DNA of 64,000 nt from Patagioenas fasciata (GCF_037038585.1 NC_092521.1:74983398-75047397), one strand, 5' to 3'. Counted from the first letter of the stretch, positions 39,885 through 52,968 are shown. The notes: generated from the sequence alone by a model not told the origin. Numbers and translations: made by a program.

Positions 39885-42370
39885 ACATCACAGGATCACA
39901 GTATGTTTGGGATTGGAAGGGACCTTGAAAGATCATCTAGTCCAATCCCCCTGCTGGAGCAGGAACGCCTAGGTGAGGTCGCACAGGAATGTGTCCAGGC
40001 GGGCTTTGAATGTCTCCAGGGAAGGAGACTCCACAAGCCCCCTGGGCAGCCTGTTCCAGTGCTCTGTCACCCTCACTGAGAAGAAGTTCTTTCTCAAATT
40101 TAAGTGGAACTTCTTGTGTTCCAGCTTGATCCCATTACTCCTTGTCCTATCATTGTTTGCCACTGAGAAGAGCCTGGCTCCATCCTCATGGCACTCACCC
40201 TTTACATATATTTATAAACATTAATAAGGTCACCCCTCAGTCTCCTCTTCTCCAAACTAAAGAGCCCCAGCTCCCTCAGCCTTTCTTCATAAGGGAGGTG
40301 CTCCACTCCCTTAATCATCTTTGTTGCCCTATGCTGGACCCTCTCCAGCAGTTCCCTGTCCTTCTGGAACTGAGGGGCCCAGAACTGGACACAATATTCC
40401 AGATGGGATCTCACCAGGGTGGAGTAGAAAGGAAGGAGGACCTCTCTCGATCTACTGACCATCGCCCTTGTAATACACCCGAGGATGCCATTGGCCTTCC
40501 TGACCACAAGGGCACAGTGCTGGCTCATGGTCATCCCGTTGTCCACCAGAACCCCCAGGTCTCTTTCCCCTACACTGCTCTCTAATATGTAATTTGCCAA
40601 CCTATACTGGAACCTGGGGTTGTTCCTACCCAGATGCAGTACTCTACACTTTCCCTTGTTAAATTCCATCAGGTTATTCCCCGCCCAACTCTCCAGCCTG
40701 TCCAGGTCCCGCTGGATGGCAGCACAGCCTTCTGGCGTGTCAGCCACTCCTCTCAGCTTAGTGTCATCAGTAAACTTGCTGATAGTACACTCAATTCCCT
40801 CGTCCAAATCGTTAATGAATACATTGAATAATATTGGCCCCAGTACTGACCCCTGAGGCACTCCACCAGATACTGGCCTCCAACTGGACTCCGCACCATT
40901 GACCACCACTCTCTGGCTTCTCTCTTTAAGCCAGTTTGCAACCCACCTCACTACTCTATTGTCTACACCACACCTCCTCAATTTAGCTGTGAGCACGCTG
41001 TGAGAGACTGTGTCAAAGGCTTTACTGAAGTCAAGGTAGACCACATCCACTGCTCTGCCACCTTGTTACATTCTCTTAAAAGGCTATGAGGTTGGTCAAG
41101 CGTGACTTACCCTTGGTAAAGCCATGCTGACTGCCCCTAATGACCCTCTTATCCCTGATATGCCTTGAGATGACACCAAGGATAAGCTGTTCCATTACTT
41201 TCCCAGGGACAGAGGTGAGGCTGACCGGCCTATAATTACCCAGGTCCTCCTTCTTGCCCTTTTGAAGACTGGAGTGACATTTGCTTTCCTCCAATCCTCG
41301 GGCACCTCTCCCGTTTCCCAAGACTTGGCAAAAATGATGGAGAGCGGTCCGGCAATGACTTCAGCCAGCTCCCTCAGCACCCATGGATGCATCCCATCTG
41401 GACCCATGGATTTATGGATGTCCAGACTATTTAATTGCTCCCTAACCCAGTCCTCATCGACTAAAGCAAACTCCTCCATTGACCTGGCTTCATCTGGGGT
41501 CTCAGGGGTACAGGACTCCTCAGGACAGCCTCCAGCAGAGTAGACAGAGACAAAGGCGGCATTCAGCAATTCTGCCTTCTCTGTGTCTTCCACCACCAGG
41601 GCACCCACCTCATTCATCAGTGGGCCTACATTGCCTCTGGTATTAGTTTTATCTGCTATGTATTTGAAAAAGTTCTTTTTGCTGTCCTTGACCCCTCTCG
41701 CCAGCTGTAATTCTAAGGAGGCCTTGGCTATCCTAGCTGCCTTCCTACATCCTCTAACAACAGCCTTATATTCCTCCCAAGTGACCAGCCCCTACTTCCA
41801 TGACCCGTAAACTCTCCTCTTCTGCTTGAGCATACCCAACAGATCCCTATTCAACCACGCAGGCCTTCTGGCTCCCTTCCTCGACTTCCTACGTGTGGGG
41901 ATGCTCTGATCCTGAGCATGGAAGAAGCAATCTCTGAATGTAATCCAGCTCTCTTGGGCCCCTTTTCCTTCAAGCAGTCTTGCCCATGGGATTTCCCCCA
42001 GCAATTGCTGGAAAAGGCCAAAGTTAGCCCTGCTAAAGTCCAGGGTTGCAATTCTACTTGCTATTCTGTTCCTGCCACACGAAATGCTGAACTCCACCAT
42101 CTCGTGGTCACTGCAGCCCAGGCAGCCCTCAGCCTTTACTGCTTCGACCAGACCCTCTTTGTTAGTGAGGATGAGATCCAGCAGTGTACCTCTCCTAGTT
42201 GGCTCCTCCACCATCTGCATGAGGAAGTTATCATCCATGCACTGGAGGAACCTCCTGGACTGTGGCTGGCTGGCTGAATGGTCCTTCCAGCAAACATCAG
42301 GGAAGTTAAAATCACCCACAACAACCAGGGCCTGTGGTGTTTCATCCCAGTTCTCTAAGTGTGATAATGA
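39885..42370 (-). mobile_element. CR1 LINE, largest copy, endonuclease C-terminus to 3' end
   Basis: About 2.5 kb, 5'-truncated. In minus-strand order it holds the end of the endonuclease domain (VVVGDFNFPDVCWKD, SDHEMVEF; 42370-41792), a connector ([18 protein letters not shown]; 41617-41195) and reverse transcriptase (282-codon open frame 41050-40202: [41 protein letters not shown]), then the 3' UTR. The catalytic FADD box reads FTDD, keeping both Asp. The ORF is broken by a stop near 41792, a frameshift near 41200 and another break near 41075, so it is inactive. Confidence 0.95.
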
Positions 42371-42694
42371 AGGTGTTGAACTATTCATAAATTTCATTTC
42401 CTTTAGTGGCTTTGTGCCTGAGATTTCATTGGTATCAGTGTTATTTTAGTATCCTCAGTGACGTGACCGTGTTTTGAACTGGCATGACAGGCATGAAAAA
42501 AAAATCACAAATGAACAAACAAAAAACCACCACAGTGTTTAAATAAAGTACTAGTAATGAAAAATTTTATTACTAAAGCTGTTAAGATGAAATATTAGAT
42601 ATTCTCTCATGTGAAAAAAAAGAACAATTGTTTTATAAACTCCACAGCCCAATCCGCCTTTAGCTTCACCTGCAAATGTATTCTGCATAATTAC
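42371..42694 (-). other. ABCA13: ABCA13 intron just after exon H
   Basis: Unassigned intron sequence between the exon H donor and the 5' edge of the CR1 copy. Confidence 0.6.
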
Positions 42695-42845
42695 CTTACG
42701 GATATCCTGTTTTGGAATTCCACGCAGTGTGCAGTAATAATAAAGATGCTCCCAACCCGTTAAAAGTTCATCCAGGGCATCTTGCTGTGGACAATAGCCG
42801 ATGAGAATGCCTTCAGAACTGGCAGACAGTATATCCATTTCAGAC
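42695..42845 (-). CDS. ABCA13: ABCA13 exon H: NBD2 Q-loop exon
   Basis: 151 coding bases: one base finishing Gly, then 50 codons. The acceptor is CAAACAG and the donor is AAG|GTAATT. It encodes [20 protein letters not shown], then [20 protein letters not shown] and [18 protein letters not shown] holds the Q-loop Gln that contacts the magnesium/attacking water and couples the NBD to the membrane domain. The [14 protein letters not shown] form separates ABCA13 from ABCA12, which as I recall has QEDALDDL. Confidence 0.96.
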
Positions 42846-45666
42846 CTGTTTGAAGAAAAAGTGAATGTCTTGAATGTTGTTTAAAAAATGCACAGCCCTG
42901 GGTTTCACCCTTGTGATACATGAGTCTTCAAGACAAACACACCCTCATCTCCACAGGCAGATGAATTTGAATCTCTTCACTTTGGTCACTTCCTGCAGTG
43001 TCACCCACAGGCAATGTGTGCAGTTTGTCCCTTTCTGATTAGCACAGCCACCCATGTGTCACTGTTCTAACACTGTGTGTCAAGCTGAACAGATTAGCGC
43101 AGGAGAATTCATTCTTACCAGGTTTACCTCCCTTAGCGTTTTGGTAGACCCTGCTCTAAGGGGACATATTTCAAAACCAGACTGCCCGCACCACATTCAA
43201 CATTAAAGGTGAAGTAGTGGAGAGAAAGGGGGAAATGTTGCTCCGTATTCTTTGTGTGTTTGTGCAAACACATATGCACGCGTGCATTCTCTAAATGAGA
43301 GAAATAAAATGCAGAATATCAAAACCTAGTAGTTTAAAGGACAATCTAGGAAAAAAATATAAAATTATGCTGATTAAAGAGACTTTGGTCACCACTTTGT
43401 AGCTGTAAAGCATTACTTGAAATTGCACTCATTGCTAAGAAGTAAGCTTGATTGGAATAATGACACTAAATCTATCCTGTTTATTCCAATATCTAATTCA
43501 ACATTCAGTGATGTTGATTTACATATACAGAAAAGACCTGTCAAAATTAAGATACTTAATAACAAAAAACTCTGAGCTTTGAAAGAAAAAGGTTTTTACA
43601 AGATTCTCAGTAACAGAATTATTTTCTCCTTAGGGGTTTTCTACATTTCTGGTTAAGAAAACTAAATATGTGATTAATCATTTAGACATGAAGTAAATGT
43701 ATTAAATGCAGTATCTACAATTACAAGCACTAGTGAAAATACAAATATGCATCTCCTGTTAACAAGATTCAGGAGTCTGGAGAGAAAAAGAAAACACCAA
43801 TTCTGCATTTTACATAATGAACCACAGTATCTACATATATTTTAATGCCATCAAAAGATAAATTATCATGATTATGACGAACCTTGCTGGGGACTAATTA
43901 GAATGGTTGTTTTCTCTTAATAGCAAAGATACAAAATTTTAGTATCTTTATAGGTTTGGATTGTGCCAAGCAAGTTAACTGCCTGTAGACAGCTCTCTAG
44001 ACAAAGACTCAGTAAAAAAAGAGAAGGGGTGATAGGAGAAAGAGGATATCAGAAGTGTACTTCCTCATTAATTTATATGCACTTAGAGATTATTTTAAAT
44101 AAGGTATATACAGAGTTTTTACCAGTTCAGTTTCCAGCTATACCTAAACCAAATTAAATAATTTTTTAAGGTTTGATTAATTAATTAATCATGGATTGAA
44201 TAATGTTGATCATTTCACATAACCTGTCGGAAGCAGTGGATTCCTCATTTAATGAACTCTGAGTGAAACACTATCCACAATAAAATGTTATCTAGATGCT
44301 GCTGAACACAGAAAGATGTGCCCGAGGTGTGTATTACTAGGAAGGTTCAGGCACACTAACAAGGTTTCATTTTGGTGCAGCTGCTGTTTTTGGAGAAACA
44401 AGAGACAGGTCTTTTGGTAATATGCCAAGAGAACAAATCACACTTGGGGGTAATTTCAGGGACATTTACTCAGCATGAACCCTGTAGCTGGATAGAGACA
44501 TCTAATCCAGATGGGTCTGTACCACAAATAACAAAAAATGAGTATGCACGGTTGCAAAAAAAATAACGGGCATCTAATGTTCTTTAGCTAGAACTACATT
44601 AAACAATAGCTACTCAGTTTACATTAGGAAATAAAAACACACCAGTGTCCCCAGTGCTAATTATACAGATGATTTTAGTGTTGTGGCTCCTGTAAGGCAC
44701 ACAGTCTTAGATGAACAATATCCCACTCAATGACCTTTAGCTTTCATAAAGGAAGAGTACAGCGAGAATAGATCATTTAATATTCTTCTTCAGTTTGGTC
44801 CTTATCTTGCCACTTTATCCATTAGTGCTGACCTTGGACACTTAAAGAGCTCCCATTAATAAAGAGATTCTAATGTATTCACTAAAGAATTCACGGACCT
44901 ATTTTTTTTCCATCTCTGTATCTGCCAAAGCAGAAAACAATCTGATCAGAAGAAAGAAAAAATAGGCCATATGAGGATACTGGTCTTGTATTGATACTTT
45001 TTTGGTATGTATAGTACAATGCCTATTCTTCTGTCAGGAATATCATTGAATATATTTCCAAATCAAAAAGCTGGAGATCACCCTTCAGTTTTGTTTAGTC
45101 AGATCCTAAGCATATTTTGAATACTGAAAGAATAGATGAAAGAAAAACACAGCATAATTTTTAATTACAGTACATATTTTACAACAGAAAACTGTCCATA
45201 ACTGGCATAATACTAGAAAAAGCATTTTCACTAAATCACATATTGCAAATGCTTTTTCTTTAAAAAAAAAAAAGTTATGACATTCATTAAACTAATAATA
45301 ATTGTCTTCTTCCTTAACAAATGCTTTCCTATATGACATTATGAGAATCAAATTGGAAACATATTTTTTATATTTTCTGAAATGTAGATTAGCATGCAGA
45401 AAAATGCTGATTTTTTTTCTCAAGCTAGAGAAAAACAGAGGCTTATTTTCTGCACTTTTATTATCAGGATGCTAGCATTTCTCATTAGGCCATTCACATA
45501 AAAACAGGATAGAAAGGAAGAAAAAATATGCTTGCTTTATAAATAAATAAATGAAGAACATGTAAGTACAGACTCCAGCTCCTCACAGCCTTTATGTTCA
45601 TAGTACAGTAGACACAATGGATTCCAGTGTAATATCTAAAAACCATAGGCAGAAAACCAGACTTTT
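42846..45666 (-). other. ABCA13: ABCA13 intron between exons G and H, 3' part
   Basis: Unassigned AT-rich intron sequence; no element recognised. Confidence 0.6.
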
Positions 45667-46093
45667 CACAGAATCACAGAATCGACTGGGTTGGAAAAGA
45701 CATCAGAGACCATCAAGTCCAACCCTTGGTCCAACTTCAGTCCATTTACTAGATCATGGCATTAAGTGCCATGTCCAATCTCAGTTTATAAAACTCCAGG
45801 AACGGTGAGTCCACCACCTCTCTTCGTAAATAATTTCTTTCTAATATCCAGCCTAAATTTCCCCTGGCAGAGTTTAAGCCCATGCCCCCTTGTCCTATTG
45901 CTAACTGCCTGGGAGAAGAGAACAATCCCCACCTGGCTATAACTTCCCTTCAGGTAGTTTATAGAGAGTGATAAGGTCACCTCTAAGCCTCCTCTTCTCC
46001 ACACTAAACAACCCCAGCTCCCTCAGCCTCTCCCCATAGGTTTTGTGTTCAAGTCCCTTCATCAGTCTTGTTGCTCTTCTCTGGACCCACTCC
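45667..46093 (-). mobile_element. CR1 LINE 3' fragment
   Basis: Starts TCACAGAATCACAGAATCGA at the left. The minus-strand reading includes [20 protein letters not shown] and KFRLDIRKKLFTKR, the end of CR1 ORF2. It is followed immediately by a 19-bp tandem unit (CTAATATAGGACTT at 46093 and 46112). Confidence 0.88.
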
Positions 46094-49000
46094 TAATATA
46101 GGACTTCATTTACTAATATAGGACTTTCTGTATCATTATAGTCACACTGAGTAATTGTTCTCTTTACATTCTGTTAGTAACTTTGGTTACATATCATGAT
46201 CAAGTTAAGACATAGAACTAACATGGAACATGAGTTTTCTCCTACCTAGTAAAGACTTCATTTTTCGACTATATTGTTATGCTCAGTCAATACTTCCATT
46301 AACCATTTGATTTTTATTTTAAAGTGGGACAGCTGCAGCAGACAAAACCAACAGAATGTGTTCAGAAGCTTTATATGTTGAACAAATTTTTCAAGTTGCA
46401 AATTACATTTCTAGGACACTTTCAGATATGGTCAACAGAATTTATGGCATTCTCATGAAAAATAGCACAGTCTAGCACTCTAATAGTGGAAGATGTTGCA
46501 TTCCATCCCTTTCTAAGTGCTTTGGTCTCCATTTATAGAGTGACAATTTCAATATTTTGTTGCAAATCATCCTGAAAAAAATCCAGGATTCAAGGAGGCT
46601 TCTGTGAATTTGGAGCGCTCATCTCACAGAGTTTTGTACTGTTGGTGAAAGAGACGTGACAGACTTGCAGGATACAGTGGATAATAAACTAAACTCTGAG
46701 GGAACAAAACTTTCAATTTGAAGTTGTTCTTGCACTGGTCATTTTATGCTGATCTGTTTCTTTTGCGTGCTGAAAGAAACCCCTGAAACCTGATTCCAGT
46801 CCTGAAGGCCACATTATGTGGCATGGGGCACTCCAGTCAGAAAGCCTTTACTGGCACTGAAAAGATTCCAAAACACAGGAATGAGCAAGAATTATCTTGG
46901 ACAAAACCTGTTGCCTTCTCTCACCTAAACTGGAACTTTTATTTCCAGCAAGCTGGACTGGTTATTGCAGAGACTAGGTTTGGTTCTTGTTTGTTACAGT
47001 GGTTACCAGTAACAGAGCTGATCAGTAGCTGCGGGGTGATGTTCAAAGGTGTACCTCAATTTCAGGTTTTCAGAGAAAACCCCTAGTACCGACGATATCA
47101 GCCTTATGGCTGTTTTGGGGAAAATTGTTTCGCTATTGACTCCACTGTGCACTTGTTTTTTTCACTTTTGTATGCTTTTCCCGCAGTTTTTGAAGGCAGT
47201 TAAAATAAAGGTAGTGATAAATATGGTACTTAAAATGGTTTTGGTAGAGACACAAATTCCATTAATTAGTCAAAATGAAATATAAATCTACAAATTGCAG
47301 AAGTAGTTAGACATTCCATTGTTCTCGTAACTGCACATTCAATTCAGTGCCTTCTAATGCTCAATTATTACCATAAAAAATCAAGGTTGAAATACAATTA
47401 ATGTAACTATAGCTTAGTTATAATTAAACTAATTATACTGCTATACAATGTAACAGCAGGTATCTCTGTCATTATATTGATGTAAATTTATTCTACCTTT
47501 TACGTAAAGCTATTTGAATTACATTTTTAATTATTTATCAAATTGAATATCAGAACTATCAAAAGAGTCCAAGTTCTAGCTTTAAATAAATATTTTACTT
47601 CCTCCTCTTTGGAGAGAAGTTCTTTAGTCCCATGACCATAATCCAACAGCTGAGATGACTGACACTTATTATAATTCAAATAGGATGGGGAGTTGCTGTC
47701 ATGGAGGATCTCTCTGTGCAGAAGGAAGATGGAAATTCATGGAAGATGAATCAATTTACACAAGGAAGACTGCCAAATGCTTCAGGCCTCAGTGGGGCAA
47801 CTTAAGAACATGACAACACACAGCTTATCTTTTTCTTCCTCTACGGACCCCACTGCAAGTGAGACTTTAAGTATGAACTTGAAGTAAACTCTATTCAGCA
47901 AACTACAATGGCAAAGACCACAAAATACAGTACATAAAAAAGGCAAATAAACCACTAGTAACATTACAATTTTGCATTGATGTGATACTTTAAAGGATTT
48001 TGACACTTTCCCTTCCAAGCTGTATTTAGGCCTCCTCAGTTAAGGGAGACATTGTACAATATCTGCTAATACATCAGCACAGCAGAGACTCAAAGACTAT
48101 GACAACTCACTTTGTTCTCCTTTGTTTTACCATTTTGATAAGTGTCAGCTTTTCTTAGTAGGTACTTAATACAGGTCTTACTTCTTCAAGTTATTTGACA
48201 GAAAAGGTAGCTACAAAAATGTTTACAGTTTTATACACTAGCTTTCATTTGGCCAGCTCACACATGGTGGTAATCTAGTTATGGCAGTAGAGTTAAGCAT
48301 GAGCTAATTTGAGTCCATTTGTACTCTTAAAGAGGAACAGCTGTGCCACAGAGAACAGAAAAAAAATCTTCTGAATGTCAAGCAGACAATGCAGTTAACT
48401 ATTATACATATTTAAGCTTGACAAATCCTTTGTATGGATGTTGTTCAAATGCCAGTCAGTCTCCTAATGTCTTAAAGCACCATACCTTATAAATAGAGGT
48501 AAGTAAATTTTATTTAAACACTCTCCTTTCTAGTAATTTTCCATTTTGTTTTTAATATTTCTACTATTTACGAGAGGTACTCCTGGTCCTTCAGTAACAG
48601 TATTTTATTTTCACATCTTCCAAAGTAACTATTTCAATGCTGCCTCTTCCTTTGGCACTCTTTAATATCCTTACTATGGAGATACACTCTCTATATGATA
48701 ATTATTTTTGTGTTTCATTTGGACAGATATGTCATCGATAATGGCAATGTTAAAGAGGCACAAAAACTAATAAAAATGGCAAACTCCCCTGTGAATGGCA
48801 TTTTATTATCTTCACAAGACTGGCTATGGTTGGTGACAAATTCCTATTATTTCTCTTACTGGACTATCATTATCAAATCACAGTTACCAACAGAATGTGA
48901 TTGCAGAGGTTAGAAGCTGCTTAAAAACATTTTCTGCTGAAGGATATGAAAACAAAAATGTCATGGTTTTGGTAGACATCTCAGCTTGTATACTATAAAT

Positions 49001-50182
49001 GTGCATTTGCCATGTTATATGGTAAGATGCAAAGTTTAGGTACATGGTGCATTTAAAATATCTGTTTAATTTATAGCGTATCAAAAAGAGAAAAGCTTAA
49101 TAAAAATTGACCAGAAGCCTTCCCTTCCCCAAAATAATGCCCCCATCTAGAAGAATGCCAGGAAACCCTGATTTGCAGAAAAGATGAAGTTGGCGCTAGT
49201 ATTAGTAAACATTCCTGCTTAATAACACCCCATCTTACAAATCTCAGTAATATTTAAATCTTTAACATAACATCTAGCTTTTATGCATTTTACTAAGCTT
49301 TTGTTAACAAAACAGATATGGTTTTCTCTCAGATTCTTAGAAATAAGCTCCTTTTTTTGTGTTATTAAACATTCAACAAACAAACAACCTAGAGGCCAAC
49401 AAATCTTCTAGAAGTACTTAAAGATATTGTGGATCTGCTTTTCTGCCCTGTTGAAAAGGTAGTTGTCACTCATAAGTACATTTTTCTTATTTTCTTTTAA
49501 AAATCTCACAGGTGTTCCCTGAATATAACTTGATTATCAATAAGTGAGGTTCCTTCTATATAGTTATTCAAGGAAACAGGAACTGTTGTGAATTAAGGAT
49601 ATTCTGCATAGAGTTATATCAGTTAGGTTCTCCAATATTTATAACAATGATTTGTATAGTCATTTCACTATTTGATCATGAAAAATGCATCATAAAGAAT
49701 CCAGAAGATCATAGTATTCTGTCCTTTCATGGTCACAGAGGACAAAAGTTGTGTTTTTTCCAGTCAAACTCAACAGAGGTGGGACCTACATCTAAGCTAA
49801 TGCCCCAATTATTCAGAGGGAATCTCTATCAGAGATAGTATCTCTATGGAAACTGCTTCCTGACATTGATTTTAAACAAAGAAATCTAGATCTGCTGACC
49901 AAATGGTCTGCAGCTGTGATCAGCAACTGCTTTCTTCAGCTGACTCTCCTCTCTTCTTCTGTGCCAGGAACACCAGGCTTTTGAGCACACTACTGGAGTA
50001 AGAAAAGGAGAAGACTTCTTACCATGATATACCCCTTCTTCCTTTTATCTCAGGTGTAAATACAAATCAATCTACCTAAAAGTCTTCGGGATGAGTAATT
50101 TTAGCCATTCTTCAACTGTTGAGGAAGGGTTCTCCAGACCTTTTGTGGATATTACATTTTACCTATGGAGGAGTCATCAAAT
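46094..50182 (-). other. ABCA13: ABCA13 intron between exons G and H, middle
   Basis: About 4 kb of unassigned intron. An open frame at 48695-48913 on the plus strand is not recognisable and lacks support. Confidence 0.6.
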
Positions 50183-50187
50183 TTGTC

Positions 50188-50940
50188 TGTGGCAGTACAC
50201 TCTCCCCCACCGTCCGCCTCTCCCCCCGCCCCACGCTGAGAATTGATGTGGCAGCTACATGTGTGCACAGCCCCCCGCTTCCTTCAATGAGACAGCTAAT
50301 GGCTCTTATTGTGAGACCCAGGCCAGAGTCATTAGGAGAGAGGAGGGGGTGCACGTAGCCACAGTAGGTGGGTGTAGAGAAGCCTCGAAGCTTCTAGACA
50401 GCCCACAGCCAGATCTGACAAGACTATAAAACTGGGGATCTCACTGAGGCTGCTCTTTGTGTGATCCTCTTGGAACTCTGGGCCAAATGCTGCCACCGTG
50501 AGCCCTTCCGGGACTGGGATGCCATCTAAGGTAACCTCCCGAAAAACAGGACTGCCTCATCTCTGCATGTGGGTGAGTGATAACTAGATATTTCCTCACC
50601 AGATGAGTGAATGTATTAAACAATTCCTTGCCGCTTGGGCAGGTGTTTTCCTCACTAGACCCGTGAGTGTATTTTTCCTGGGGTCAGGGATGGCTCTGGT
50701 GTTGTGTTTGGTGAACCACATGTATGCACACTGTGAATCTCCATTATTCTTGTTTTGCTGTACCCCAAATAATCTCCTCAAGTTGATATCAGAATCTGTA
50801 TTTTATGTTACCAGAGTGCTAACTAATTGTATAAACCCTGTTTCTAATTGGTTGTTTTCCCAGGCTTTCCCGGACAGAATAAAAGCCTGGTTTGGATCTG
50901 GTTGTCCGCCTACAACTAATTTTGGGGTCCCTCCATGACA
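50188..50940 (+). mobile_element. Solo LTR of an endogenous retrovirus, 753 bp
   Basis: Starts TGTGGCAGTACAC and ends CCCTCCATGACA, flanked by a perfect 5-bp direct repeat TTGTC (50183-50187 and 50941-50945). It contains two TATA-like boxes (TATAAAA 50425-50431 and TATAAA 50830-50835) and a polyadenylation signal AATAAA (50878-50883). The second TATA sits a plausible distance before the AATAAA for a short R region. No internal retroviral genes are present. It is less AT-rich than the flanks and antisense to ABCA13. Confidence 0.88.
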
Positions 50941-50945
50941 TTGTC

Positions 50946-51352
50946 CTCTAGTGATTTTCAGTAGAACAACAACACAGTGCACCAAGATCTGCTTAACAGT
51001 AGTTGCCAAAATATGAAGCAAGGAACAAAGTGAGGAATGACATAAATCTCTTCTCCCAGACTTGAAGCTGTTTGTTTCCTAAAGTTTAGCTTCTGTGCAA
51101 CTGCAGTTCTTGCTTGAGGTTTCCTTCTCAAGTTAGTGATAAGTTTTGAAAACTTAGGAATATGGGTTTTAAACTCACTTCAGCCACATAAAAATCCATA
51201 ACCTGGGCTGACACCACCATAATACAGGGTCATAATTAATGTTGTGAAGGGTATTTTAGACACTTAGATGCAAACGTCTAAGGCATACGAAGGGACTGAG
51301 AACAGCCTTGCAGAAAATTACTTGGAGGTACTGTGGATGTAAAACTGGTCAT
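50946..51352 (-). other. ABCA13: ABCA13 intron between LTR and CR1
   Basis: Unassigned intron sequence. Confidence 0.55.
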
Positions 51353-51967
51353 GTGTGCTTGCAGCCCAGAAAGCCAATTGTATCTTGGGCTGCATCAAAA
51401 GGAGCATGGCCAACAGGTCAAGGGAGGTGATTCTGCCCCTCTGCTCTGGTGAGACCCAATCTGGAGTCCCGCATCCAGCTCTGGAGCCCTCATCACAGGA
51501 AATATATGAACCTGTTGGAGAGGGGTCAGAGGAGGCCACGAAGATGATCAAAGAACTGGAACACCTCTGAGAGGAGATTGAGAGAATTGGGGTTGTTCAG
51601 CCTGGAGAAGAGAAGGCTCTGGGGAGACCTTATTGCAACTTTTCAGTACTTAAAAGGGGCCTATAAGAATTATGAGACAGACGTTTTAGCAGGGCCTGTT
51701 ACAATAGGACATGGGGTAACAGTTTTAATCTGAAAGAGGGGAGATTCAGGCTACACACGAGAAAGAAATTTTTACAATGAGGGTGATGAAACACTGGGCC
51801 AGGTTGCTCAGAGAGGTGTTAGATGCCCCATCCCTGGAAACATTCAGGCCAGGCTGGATGGGGGTCTGAGCAACCTGATCTAGTTGAAGATGTCCCTGCT
51901 CATTGCAGGGGGTTGGACTAGATGACCTTTGAAGGTCCCTTCCAACTCAAACTGTTCTATGATTCTT
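51353..51967 (+). mobile_element. CR1 LINE 3' fragment
   Basis: Plus-strand CR1: the frame reads AAQKANCILGCIKRSMANRS and REVILPL early on, then a broken frame, GAGAAGAGAAGGCTCTGGGG, and the 3' terminus with GAAGGTCCCTTCCAACTCAA and TTCTATGATTCTTT at 51954-51967. It is opposite in orientation to the host gene and decayed. Confidence 0.92.
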
Positions 51968-52727
51968 TGAAATGTAACTTGTGATTTTGGAAACTCCAAA
52001 TTGCTTCCTTTAAAAATTTTCTGAATTAAATACTCCAGTTGTCCTCCAAAACACCTATTTTGAAATACACATCATTTAGGAAAAGAGAAGTTTCAAAATC
52101 TTTAACTAGCCCAGAATACATTTATATATACACATATACCTTTTACTTTGCCCTGACTAAAAAATAACTTTACTTCCCTTCCAGTTTTGCTGGGAAATTG
52201 GTAAATGTCAGTTATATCTAACCCAAAAAGTCCATTATTCACTTATTACTCCATCAAAGTTAGCCTCAATATCACCAACACTACCTACCATCCTAATCAC
52301 AGAGAATATTGATCAAGTAATTAACTAATGACTCTGAAGGACACAAATGTCAGAAAACATTCTAAAATTGTCCAGTTGAAGCACTGTTCATCAGCCTAAG
52401 CTTCGAAGACTTTCAGTGTAGCACTTAGTATAGGGGATTTGGACATACCATGTGTTAAGATTTTTAAAAGGCTTTATGTTAAGACTTCCTAGACCCCACT
52501 CTTTTGCTACCAGGCAAGTTTATTCTCAATTAACAGAGCTGTCTGATGGAATTAAATAATGCTAAAATGCTTTCCTGCAGAGACTTAACAGCAATAAAGC
52601 AATATACATTTAAAAGGGAACAAAACACACGTCCCTACAATACAGTATAAAGATGGAAGACCTGCGGAGTCTTTGATCATTGGCATTATCAATTAGCACT
52701 ATTCTGATCAAACCTTGTGTTATTTAC
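51968..52727 (-). other. ABCA13: ABCA13 intron just after exon G
   Basis: Unassigned AT-rich intron sequence following the exon G donor. Confidence 0.65.
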
Positions 52728-52837
52728 CCTGTAGGAGTCCTGATAACAGCACGTCCTGCAGATGGGATGATATCTCCAGTCAGCATCTTAAATGTTGTGC
52801 TTTTCCCAGCTCCATTTGTTCCCAGGAGTCCAAAACA
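52728..52837 (-). CDS. ABCA13: ABCA13 exon G: NBD2 Walker A exon
   Basis: 110 coding bases: 36 codons plus two. The acceptor is CTCTCTTAG and the donor is GG|GTAAAT. It encodes [20 protein letters not shown] then [25 protein letters not shown] is an intact Walker A (P-loop, consensus GxxGxGKST) with the catalytic Lys. The upstream intron edge is unusual: an A-rich tract begins about 9 bases from the exon and about 17 perfect TTTTA units follow (see the repeat entry), so the pyrimidine tract is almost all T plus the repeat. Confidence 0.97.
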
Positions 52838-52845
52838 CTAAGAGA

Positions 52846-52968
52846 GATTAAAAAATAAAAAATAAAATAATATAATATAAAATAAAATAAAATAAAATAA
52901 AATAAAATAAAATAAAATAAAATAAAATAAAATAAAATAAAATAAAATAAAATAAAATAATAAAAAAA
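52846..52968. repeat. TTTTA pentanucleotide repeat next to the exon G acceptor
   Basis: About 17 uninterrupted AAAAT units on the plus strand (52878-52960), with imperfect units to either side. In the ABCA13 sense it reads TTTTA and begins 9 bases from the 3' splice site, taking the place of the branch-point and pyrimidine tract. Phe/Tyr/Ile-rich open frames across it are artefacts. Confidence 0.97.

Noticed and set aside
48695..48913. Plus-strand 72-codon open frame
   Set aside because: No recognised motif and no splice or promoter support; its length is expected by chance in AT-rich intron.
50119..50938. Several open frames of 60-111 codons on both strands
   Set aside because: They lie within the solo LTR, which contains no gene; the frames reflect its lower AT content.
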